Assembly (NCBI GenBank): GCA_041628225.1
Contig: JBFKPQ010000150.1
Coordinates: 1 to 5,897, forward strand
Reading direction: 5' to 3'
Source: JBFKPQ01 sp041628225
Lineage (GTDB): Bacteria; Actinomycetota; Acidimicrobiia; Spongiisociales; JAENVV01
DNA length: 5,897 nucleotides
The notes under the pieces are model-generated. The model did no database searches. It saw only the letters and a list, made by a program, of their open reading frames with translations, and was not told the DNA's origin. The translations under genes were made by a program, and so were the position numbers. How positions within the stretch are numbered: position 1 is the stretch's first letter; each line of letters starts with the position of its first letter. Shown piece by piece: positions 1 to 4,952 of this stretch.

Positions 1-279
1 CCGGAAGAGCGGACCCACCTCATCGAATACGGGGTCGTGGCTCTCCTGATCCTCGAGGCACTCCGGGAACGACGCCGCAGTGGCCGGGCGGTCCCGAGCG
101 CACCCTGGCTGGCGATCGGTGCCGCCTCGGCGATCGGGCTCGTCGACGAAGCCATCCAACTGATGCTGCCCAACCGTGTCTTCGATGTCGTCGACGTGGT
201 CTTCAACATCATTGCGGCCACCCTCGCGGTCGGAGCGAGTACGGCACTGGCCTGGGCACGCAACCGGCGTCGGCCCTGA
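1..279 (+). CDS. VanZ-like family membrane protein (C-terminal part, 5' end outside window)
   Basis: Open from the first base of the window in frame 1, giving 92 residues up to a TGA at 277-279; the true start lies upstream of the window. The visible part begins PEERTHLIEYGVVALL, matching the H-x-x-E-Y block of VanZ-like proteins. It continues with GLVDEAIQLMLPNR and then F-D-x-x-D-x-x-x-N (residues 61-69), the conserved acidic loop before the last helix. Three hydrophobic segments are visible at about residues 7-22, 34-52 and 62-84, and the tail is arginine-rich (RNRRRP), probably cytoplasmic. The family is named for a teicoplanin-resistance protein, but most members have no proven role and nothing nearby points to glycopeptide resistance. 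It is followed after 18 bp by the molybdenum oxidoreductase. Family call good; function unknown. Confidence 0.85.
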   Translation, partial: PEERTHLIEYGVVALLILEALRERRRSGRAVPSAPWLAIGAASAIGLVDEAIQLMLPNRVFDVVDVVFNIIAATLAVGASTALAWARNRRRP

Positions 280-284
280 ACCAC

Positions 285-290
285 TACGGT
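285..290 (+). promoter_or_regulatory. Candidate -10 element (TACGGT) for a leaderless transcript of the oxidoreductase
   Basis: The hexamer TACGGT fits the actinobacterial -10 consensus TANNNT. It ends 7 nt before the ATG at 298, which places the expected transcription start at or near the A of the start codon. No Shine-Dalgarno-like sequence lies in front of that ATG, so leaderless translation would explain the start. No clear -35 box is visible. This is inference from spacing only; a hexamer this degenerate can occur by chance. Confidence 0.4.
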
Positions 291-297
291 TCGGACG

Positions 298-1305
298 ATG
301 CTGGCAGATCGCCGCTCCCGCAACCGGCGCCGAACGAACCAGGCTCTCCTCGTTCTCGTCCCCTTGGCAGTCGCCACCGGCGTCCACGCCAACACGATCG
401 GCACCGACTGGTGGTTGGATCCGGCCACGGTTCACGGCCTCGTCGCCGCCGCCGTCGTCATCCTCACTCCCTGGAAGGCGCCCATCGTGCAACGTGGGTT
501 GGGACGGCGCCGCCCGGGACGCGGCACATCCGTCCTCCTCCTGGTGGCGGTCGCCTCGACCGTCACGAGTGGGCTCGCGCATGCCGCCACCGGCGTCAGC
601 CGTCTCGGCCCGCTCACCACGATGCAGGTGCACATCGGGAGTGGCCTGACGGCGCTCATCCTCGTGGTGGCGCACTACCGCCTCCACCCTGTACCGGTCC
701 GTCGCATCGACCTCGAACGCCGTTCCTTCATGAGCGCCGGCCTGCTCGGCGCGGCGGCCACGGGAGTGTACGTGGCGTGGGAAGGCACCCTCACGGCACT
801 GGGTGCGGCGCGACGCCGGTTCACCGGCTCGCACGAACGAGGCTCCTTCGATCCGACGGCCATGCCCGTCACGTCGTGGCTGGACGACGATGTACAGCGG
901 ATCTCCGCCGACGCGTGGACCCTGACCATCGACGGATCCCGCCTGACCTTCGACGACCTACGGGCACTCCCCGCCGACGACATCACGGCGACGCTCGACT
1001 GTACGAGCGCCTGGTACTCGACCCAGGTCTGGTCGGCGATCCCGCTCGACCAGCTCGTAGACACGAACCGGCGAAGCATCGAAGTGCGCTCGATCACGGG
1101 ATACATCCGCACGTTTCCGACCCGCGATCTCGACCACCTCTGGTTGGCGATCGGCGTGGGTGGACAGTCGCTGTCGGCCGGCCATGGCTTTCCGGCTCGG
1201 ATCGTGGCGCCAGATCGGCGTGGATTCTGGTGGGTCAAGTGGGTCACGAGCATCAAGTCGACCGACCGTCCGTGGTGGTGGCAGGTGCCCTTCCCAACCA
1301 CGTGA
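298..1305 (+). CDS. Membrane-bound heme/molybdopterin oxidoreductase with internal Tat motif (sulfite-oxidase fold domain)
   Basis: 335 residues. The N-terminal third is a membrane domain with TM segments near 17-30, 43-58, 78-97 and 110-126. Histidines H46, H95, H112 and H126 in or near these helices could ligate b-type heme (inferred). At 141-145 the sequence ERRSFM resembles a twin-arginine motif, followed by a weakly hydrophobic fifth segment (about 146-168) and then RRR at 172-174. The C-terminal domain (about 190-335) resembles the oxidoreductase molybdopterin-binding domain of sulfite oxidases and MsrP/YedY. C235 in TLDCTSAWYS is the expected molybdenum ligand, and HGFPARIVAPDRRGFWWVKW (296-315) is the family's signature. 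This matches the known actinobacterial five-TM heme-molybdenum proteins that use both Sec and Tat, so the Moco domain should face outside. The substrate is unknown. It lies 16 bp before the SGNH hydrolase gene. Confidence 0.87.
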   Translation: MLADRRSRNRRRTNQALLVLVPLAVATGVHANTIGTDWWLDPATVHGLVAAAVVILTPWKAPIVQRGLGRRRPGRGTSVLLLVAVASTVTSGLAHAATGVSRLGPLTTMQVHIGSGLTALILVVAHYRLHPVPVRRIDLERRSFMSAGLLGAAATGVYVAWEGTLTALGAARRRFTGSHERGSFDPTAMPVTSWLDDDVQRISADAWTLTIDGSRLTFDDLRALPADDITATLDCTSAWYSTQVWSAIPLDQLVDTNRRSIEVRSITGYIRTFPTRDLDHLWLAIGVGGQSLSAGHGFPARIVAPDRRGFWWVKWVTSIKSTDRPWWWQVPFPTT

Positions 1306-1309
1306 GGCG

Positions 1310-1315
1310 TAAGCT
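1310..1315 (+). promoter_or_regulatory. Candidate -10 element (TAAGCT) before the SGNH hydrolase
   Basis: TAAGCT matches TANNNT and ends 6 nt before the ATG at 1322, in the 16-bp gap after the oxidoreductase stop. The only purine-rich stretch nearby (GAGG at 1304-1307) is about 14 nt from the ATG, too far for a normal ribosome binding site. A leaderless internal promoter is therefore a reasonable reading, although read-through from the upstream gene is equally possible. Confidence 0.37.
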
Positions 1316-1321
1316 TCCAGC

Positions 1322-2065
1322 ATGAGGAAAGGCTGGGCAGCATTCGCAGGCGTCGCGTTCGTGGGCGGCCAGGTGGCCGCCGCCCGTCTTCGAAAGGCGC
1401 CGTGGTTCGAGGGCCACGACCCGTCGCACACGGCGGGTGACCCCGCCCATCGCCACCTCCGCGTTCTCGTGCTCGGAGACAGCGCCACGACCGGTCAGGG
1501 ACTCCACGACGTCGCCGACAGCTGGCCCCGCCTGGTCACGACCCACCTCGCCGACCGCTTTCATGTGCACCTGACCTCGTTGGCGGCAGGAGGTGCCCGA
1601 TCAGAGGATGTGTTGCTCGACCAAGTCCCGACCGCCGAACAGGAGCGTTGGGACCTGATCATCCTGAGCGTCGGCTCGAACGACATGATGCGCCTCGTGC
1701 CGCCGTGGAAGTTCGCCCGCTACCTCGACGCGACGGTCGAACGACTCGTCGAAGTCGCGGACCACGTCGTCTTGTTCGGCGTCGGGGATCTCGGCACGAT
1801 TCCCCGGCTGCCGTTCCCGCTCAACCGCCTCGTGTCCGGTGCGGGCCGAATCGCCGACTTCGTCCATCTCCAGGTCTCCGAACGGCACGGCGTCGCCAAG
1901 GTCGACCAATGGTCGCTCACGACCGAAGCATTCCGATCCGGGGATCACATGTTCTCGGACGATCTCTTCCACCCGAGCCCCGACGGGCACCGGACGTGGG
2001 CGGACGCCGTCATCGAGACCATCGAGCCGATCGTCGCTCGGCTCGCCCGACCGGCCGGTGGCTGA
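1322..2065 (+). CDS. Membrane-anchored SGNH/GDSL-family hydrolase
   Basis: 247 residues. A basic start (MRK) is followed by a short hydrophobic stretch (about 5-20), probably a signal anchor or secretion signal without a clear cleavage site. The catalytic domain carries the SGNH blocks in order: block I VLVLGDSATTGQG with nucleophile S54, block II glycine around G90 in AAGGA, block III GSND at 118-121 with N120, and block V DLFHPSPDGH with D214 and H217. All four key residues are present, so an active serine esterase, lipase or acyl hydrolase is expected. The stretch FGVGDLGTIPRLPFPLNRL (152-170) resembles the middle of actinobacterial anchored SGNH proteins. The substrate cannot be read from sequence; envelope lipids, acyl or acetyl esters are possible. 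Start chosen for the ATG 6 nt after a TANNNT box. Confidence 0.88.
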   Translation: MRKGWAAFAGVAFVGGQVAAARLRKAPWFEGHDPSHTAGDPAHRHLRVLVLGDSATTGQGLHDVADSWPRLVTTHLADRFHVHLTSLAAGGARSEDVLLDQVPTAEQERWDLIILSVGSNDMMRLVPPWKFARYLDATVERLVEVADHVVLFGVGDLGTIPRLPFPLNRLVSGAGRIADFVHLQVSERHGVAKVDQWSLTTEAFRSGDHMFSDDLFHPSPDGHRTWADAVIETIEPIVARLARPAGG

Positions 2066-2071
2066 GCCCTT

Positions 2072-2077
2072 TACACT
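2072..2077 (+). promoter_or_regulatory. Candidate -10 element (TACACT) for the MDR oxidoreductase gene
   Basis: TACACT fits TANNNT and lies 7 bp after the SGNH hydrolase stop. A start site about 7 nt downstream would leave a short leader of roughly 20 nt containing the AAAGGA ribosome binding site at 2093-2098. No good -35 box is seen at the usual distance, where the sequence is very GC-rich coding DNA. Confidence 0.37.
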
Positions 2078-2092
2078 CGCCACCCAAAGACG

Positions 2093-2098
2093 AAAGGA
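2093..2098 (+). promoter_or_regulatory. Ribosome binding site (AAAGGA) fixing the MDR gene start
   Basis: AAAGGA lies 5 nt before the ATG at 2104 and is the clearest Shine-Dalgarno sequence on the plus strand of the window. It decides the start. The reading frame stays open upstream to about 1648, but that part overlaps the SGNH gene in another frame, and family similarity begins only just after this ATG. Confidence 0.65.
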
Positions 2099-2103
2099 CC
2101 CCG

Positions 2104-3141
2104 ATGGCCGAGACGATGCGAGCTCTGCTCCTCACGGGCGACGGCTACGCCACCACCCGACCCGACGACATCGCCCTGTCGAACGTCGCCGACCTCCTCG
2201 AACTCGGCGAGTTGCCGGTGCCGCAACCCACCGAAGGACAGGTACTGGTGAAAGTGGCGCTGGCGGCGGTCAACCCGTCCGACGAGATGTTCATCCAGGG
2301 CCTCTACGGTCAGCCGCGTATCGCCGGAAACGCGGCAGGATTCGAAGGAGTGGGCGAAGTCGTGGCATCGGGCGGTGGGGCGCTGGCGGACGGGTACGTC
2401 GGGCAGCGCGTGGCGTTCGTCGCCACCCCCGGTTCGCCGGGCACGTGGAGCGAGTACTCGATCGCCGACGCCAACACCTGTATTCCTCTGATCGATGCCG
2501 TACGGGACGAGGACGGCGCGGCCATGATCGTGAATCCTCTCACCGCCCTCGCCATGTTCGACATCGTGAAAGGCGACGAAGCCCGGGCGTTCATCCTGTC
2601 GGCTGGAGCCAGCCAGCTCAGCAAACTGCTCATCGGTGTGGCCGCCGACGAGGGATACCGGCCGATCGCGCTCGTCCGGCGCGACGACCAGATCCCCCTC
2701 CTGGAGGGTCTCGGGGCTGCCCATGTCCTCAACATCACCGCCGACGATTTCGCCGCACGGCTCGCGGCCGTGTTGAAGGAGGAACGACCCAAGGTGTTCT
2801 TGGACGCGGTCGCCAATCAGGTGAGTGCGCGGGTGTTCGACGCCATGGGCCGGCAGGCCCGGTGGGTGATCTACGGCAAACTCGACCCCGAGCCGCCCAC
2901 CATCGCCCAACCCGGCCACCTCATCTTCATGGGGAAGCGGATCGAAGGATTCTGGTTGTCCGGGTGGATGGTCGACACGCCGATGGCGGACAAGGTCACC
3001 GCGATCTCGGCCGCACAGATGCGGTTCGCCTCGGGCGAATGGAAGACCGACGTCAACGCCGTTCTCGGATTCGAAGAGGCGATCGATCGCCTTCCGGCCG
3101 AGCTGGCCGAACCCAACGGCAAAGTGTTTCTCCGGCCATGA
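2104..3141 (+). CDS. Zinc-free MDR-superfamily oxidoreductase (quinone oxidoreductase / enoyl reductase-like)
   Basis: 345 residues, about the usual length for quinone-oxidoreductase-type medium-chain dehydrogenases. The N-terminal GroES-like domain (about 5-130) has ELPVPQPTEGQVLVKVALAAVNPSD, where NPSD (57-60) takes the place of the cysteine zinc site; the structural-zinc cysteine cluster is also absent. The Rossmann domain (about 140-290) carries NPLTALAMFD (144-153), the nucleotide-binding loop SAGASQLSK (166-174) and FLDAVANQV (232-240). The protein ends in the typical GKVFLRP. NADPH is the likely cofactor, as in QOR and MECR relatives, though the glycine pattern here (A-G-A-S-Q) is not the textbook A-x-x-G-x-x-G. 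A cytoplasmic reductase of a quinone, enone or enoyl-thioester is likely; the exact substrate is unknown. Its stop overlaps the next gene's start as ATGA. Confidence 0.87.
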   Translation: MAETMRALLLTGDGYATTRPDDIALSNVADLLELGELPVPQPTEGQVLVKVALAAVNPSDEMFIQGLYGQPRIAGNAAGFEGVGEVVASGGGALADGYVGQRVAFVATPGSPGTWSEYSIADANTCIPLIDAVRDEDGAAMIVNPLTALAMFDIVKGDEARAFILSAGASQLSKLLIGVAADEGYRPIALVRRDDQIPLLEGLGAAHVLNITADDFAARLAAVLKEERPKVFLDAVANQVSARVFDAMGRQARWVIYGKLDPEPPTIAQPGHLIFMGKRIEGFWLSGWMVDTPMADKVTAISAAQMRFASGEWKTDVNAVLGFEEAIDRLPAELAEPNGKVFLRP

Positions 3142-3530
3142 GCGACCGGCGAGGGTCTCGATCGGCAGCCTCGATCGTGGCATGGCTCGCCGGCCTCTTC
3201 CTCGTCGCCGTGGGGCTGTGGGCCATGGCCGGACCGCGGTCTTTCTTCGACGCGCTCGCCGCGTTCGAGCCATACAACCGGCATCTCATCCAGGACATCG
3301 GGGCCTTTCAGATCGGACTCGGTGCGGTGCTCCTGATCGCCGTTTCCCCGCTCGGCGAGGACGCCCTCACGGTTGCGCTCATCGGGGTCGGGGTCGGCTT
3401 GACCGCGCACACCGTGTCGCACCTCTTGGGCACCGACTTGGGCGGCAATCCCGTCGTCGACATCCCGTTCTTCGCGATCGCCGCCGCGCTACTCCTCGTC
3501 ACCGGCTACCGGCGGTATCGATCCGAGTGA
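3138..3530 (+). CDS. Small four-TM membrane protein, conserved actinobacterial type
   Basis: 130 residues from the ATG that overlaps the MDR stop (ATGA at 3138-3141), so translational coupling is likely; no separate ribosome binding site is evident. Hydrophobic segments lie at about 11-31, 53-70, 76-95 and 108-123. The most distinctive block is FEPYNRHLIQDIGAFQIGLGAVL (43-65), with a charged, aromatic loop running into TM2. It is followed by HTVSHLLGTDLGGNPVVD (91-108), whose two histidines and aspartates sit next to the membrane. I recognise this as the style of uncharacterised small membrane proteins common in actinobacteria, but I cannot give a firm domain number. Coupling to the MDR gene suggests shared expression, possibly a linked redox or lipid role; that is inference. 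Function unknown. Confidence 0.82.
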   Translation: MSDRRGSRSAASIVAWLAGLFLVAVGLWAMAGPRSFFDALAAFEPYNRHLIQDIGAFQIGLGAVLLIAVSPLGEDALTVALIGVGVGLTAHTVSHLLGTDLGGNPVVDIPFFAIAAALLLVTGYRRYRSE

Positions 3531-3570
3531 GGTCGGGAACCCGAGGTGGCCGCACACACGTCTCAGACCC

Positions 3571-3864
3571 ATGAAGTATGTATGGCTGCTGGTGGTGGTC
3601 GTCGCGTGCGCCGGCCCTTCCGAGGCTGGCGACCGTGTGACGATCTTCACGCATTGCGGCTTCTACGAGACGGTGTTCGACGGCGAGGTGTGGACGCCGG
3701 ACAGCATTGCACGCGGGGCGTTCCCGGAGGGAACAGACTCGATAGCAACCGAAGGCACCATGACTCGGGTCGACGGCAAGGCCAAGTTCGTCGCCGATTC
3801 AGGACTCGAGGTTTGGTTCAAGCCCGCACCACCCGACCTTCCTGCTCCACCACCCTGTGACTGA
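3571..3864 (+). CDS. Small predicted lipoprotein, unknown function
   Basis: 97 residues. MK is followed by a hydrophobic run to residue 12 and the lipobox V-V-A-C with C13, so a type II (lipoprotein) signal peptide is likely and the mature protein would be about 85 residues. The body has THCGFYETVFDGEVW (27-41), a strand-rich core, and a proline-rich tail (PAPPDLPAPPPCD). C29 and C96 could form a disulfide outside the cell. The HCG-x-x-x-x-x-F-D-G-x-x-W pattern occurs in small uncharacterised actinobacterial proteins, in my recollection. The gene starts 40 bp after the four-TM protein; neither a Shine-Dalgarno sequence nor a TANNNT box precedes its ATG, so the start is chosen for the signal peptide. 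Codon usage is somewhat less GC-biased than in its neighbours. Function unknown. Confidence 0.7.
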   Translation: MKYVWLLVVVVACAGPSEAGDRVTIFTHCGFYETVFDGEVWTPDSIARGAFPEGTDSIATEGTMTRVDGKAKFVADSGLEVWFKPAPPDLPAPPPCD

Positions 3865-3901
3865 CGCGTTTCGACATCCCGACGATCGGGTAGCTCTTCC
3901 C

Positions 3902-4000
3902 ATGAACATCGAACGACTCCTCACCGAAGCCGGCATCGAGTTCGAGGTCGTCGAACTCGGCGCCGCCTGCGGGTTCTGCGAGCCTGCCCTCGCCGCCTGA
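3902..4000 (+). CDS. Candidate 32-residue CxxC mini-protein
   Basis: A short reading frame from ATG to TGA encodes a 32-residue acidic peptide: MNIERLLTEAGIEFEVVE followed by LGAACGFCEPALAA. The first half looks like a helix plus a strand, in the manner of the start of a thioredoxin-fold domain; the second half holds a single C-x-x-C (CGFC) next to the C-terminus. Third codon positions are about 84% G or C, like the real genes around it. It starts 37 bp after the lipoprotein gene. Its TGA (3998-4000) abuts the stop of the convergent transporter, and a strong hairpin begins 5 nt downstream. There is no Shine-Dalgarno sequence; a weak TAGCTC lies 5 nt before the ATG. It could be a metal- or thiol-active mini-protein, a peptide precursor, a remnant of a longer gene, or chance. 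Confidence 0.45.
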   Translation: MNIERLLTEAGIEFEVVELGAACGFCEPALAA

Positions 4001-4903
4001 TCAGAACGCTCGGATGATGAATCCGAGCGTCGCCATCGACAACAGCGAGGTGAGAAGAATCGCGGCCGTGGCGAACTCGGTCTCGAGGTCGAACTCCACA
4101 GAGATCAGGCCAACCAAGACCGCAGTGGGCATGGCGGCGAGCAGGAGACCCGTATCGAACGCCGCACCCGACAAGCCCAACCAACCGCCGATCACCGCAA
4201 ACACGGCCGGTGCCACCGCCAGCTTCCCGACTGACACCATCCCCAATCGTGCGACCGCGTGACCCAGACGTGCCGACGCCAGCTGCATGCCCAGGGTGAG
4301 GAGCATCACGGGAATCATGGCATCGGCCAAGAGCCCGACGAACCGTTCGACCGCTTCGGGGACCGACGTATCCGTTCGGCCGACGAGCAGAGCGACGGGA
4401 ACGATCGCGATGGCCGGAGTCGTTACGACACGGACGAGAGCCGCTCTGATACTGCCCGCCCGAAGACGGGATGCCGACGACACGCCCAACACGAACACGC
4501 CGATGGTGATGGCGAGGAAGTGAATGGCTGCCGGTGCCAGAGCGGCCTCTCCGAGAGCGAACAAGACGATCGGAAACCCCAGGTTGCCGACATTTCCGAA
4601 CGTCATGACCATGGCGTCGAGCGTCTTGCGCTCTCCGCGCTGCGACCGTAGCAACAGACGCGTCACCACCCAGATGACCAGGACCGTGGCGAACGAGGCG
4701 CCGATCATCTCCAGTACCGGGCCTTCCCATGCCTGCGGATTGGAGAGCACCCGGTAGATGAAGGCCGGAGCCAAGAGCCAGTAGGCGACGGTCCCCAGGG
4801 GCCGGTGGTCGAGGCTCCATCGCTTGGCGGCCACAAAGCCGGCCGCCGCGACACCGAAGACCGGGGCCAGCACGTCGATAAAGATCCGGATGAACTCGGC
4901 CAC
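4001..4903 (-). CDS. AEC (auxin efflux carrier) family transporter
   Basis: 300 residues with about ten TM segments, the normal size for bacterial AEC-family permeases. Family features include TFGNVGNLGFPIVLFALGE (101-119) with the glycine/asparagine-rich break in the helix, TTPAIAIVPVALLVG (161-175), DAMIPVMLLTLGMQLAS (194-210) starting the second half of the inverted repeat, and LLLAAMPTAVLVGLIS (253-268). Bacterial relatives carry organic acids such as malate or malonate, or other small anions; the substrate here is unknown. The start is the GTG at 4903 (read on the minus strand), 8 nt after AGGA. The frame stays open further upstream, but that part is antisense to the MaoC gene and is not membrane-like. 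It diverges from the MaoC gene with 49 bp between starts, and its stop touches that of the mini-protein. Its last codons also form the hairpin at 4006-4030. Confidence 0.88.
   Translation of the reverse strand: MAEFIRIFIDVLAPVFGVAAAGFVAAKRWSLDHRPLGTVAYWLLAPAFIYRVLSNPQAWEGPVLEMIGASFATVLVIWVVTRLLLRSQRGERKTLDAMVMTFGNVGNLGFPIVLFALGEAALAPAAIHFLAITIGVFVLGVSSASRLRAGSIRAALVRVVTTPAIAIVPVALLVGRTDTSVPEAVERFVGLLADAMIPVMLLTLGMQLASARLGHAVARLGMVSVGKLAVAPAVFAVIGGWLGLSGAAFDTGLLLAAMPTAVLVGLISVEFDLETEFATAAILLTSLLSMATLGFIIRAF
4006..4030. terminator. Perfect 10-bp inverted repeat, candidate terminator for plus-strand genes
   Basis: ACGCTCGGAT (4006-4015) is the exact reverse complement of ATCCGAGCGT (4021-4030), separated by the 5-nt loop GATGA. 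The arms lie inside the last codons of the AEC transporter, yet begin only 5 nt after the mini-protein stop. A hairpin here would suit transcripts coming from the left. No T-run follows on either strand, so it would be a U-less terminator or an RNA 3'-end stabiliser rather than a classical intrinsic terminator. Confidence 0.5.
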
Positions 4904-4911
4904 GGCGACGA

Positions 4912-4915
4912 TCCT
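4912..4915 (-). promoter_or_regulatory. Ribosome binding site (AGGA) for the AEC transporter
   Basis: On the minus strand AGGA lies 8 nt before the GTG at 4903. It supports that GTG over upstream in-frame starts, since the hydrophobic N-terminus of the transporter (AEFIRIFIDVLAPVFG) begins immediately after it. Confidence 0.5.
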
Positions 4916-4938
4916 GGCAGCTGTCGATGCCGGCCGCG

Positions 4939-4944
4939 TAGATT
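4939..4944 (+). promoter_or_regulatory. Candidate -10 element (TAGATT) for leaderless MaoC transcript
   Basis: TAGATT matches TANNNT and ends 8 nt before the ATG at 4953, with no Shine-Dalgarno sequence between. It sits in the 49-bp gap between the divergent AEC and MaoC starts, so both promoters must be packed here or overlap the genes. No equally good -10 is seen for the minus-strand direction. Confidence 0.42.
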
Positions 4945-4952
4945 CGGCAGCG

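Noticed and set aside
1299..1304. CACGTG palindrome at the end of the oxidoreductase gene
   Set aside because: A single 6-bp palindrome within coding DNA, with no second copy or spacing that suggests an operator.
1648..2103. N-terminal extension of the MDR protein
   Set aside because: Overlaps the SGNH gene out of frame and looks like shadow sequence; AAAGGA and family similarity both support the ATG at 2104.
1839..3137. Long open stretch upstream of and in frame with the four-TM protein
   Set aside because: Arginine/proline-rich shadow translation, out of frame with the SGNH and MDR genes that cover the same DNA; only the part from the ATG at 3138 looks like a protein.
2071..3273. 400-codon open frame on the minus strand
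   Set aside because: Lies antisense to the well-supported MDR gene; composition is that of a high-GC shadow with no recognisable motif or start signal.
3533..3544. TCGGG-AA-CCCGA after the four-TM gene as a terminator
   Set aside because: A 2-nt loop is too small for the full stem and no T-run follows.
3878..3890. Inverted repeat CCCGA-CGA-TCGGG before the mini-protein
   Set aside because: Only a 5-bp stem with a 3-nt loop and no T-run; expected by chance at this GC content, though an operator cannot be excluded.
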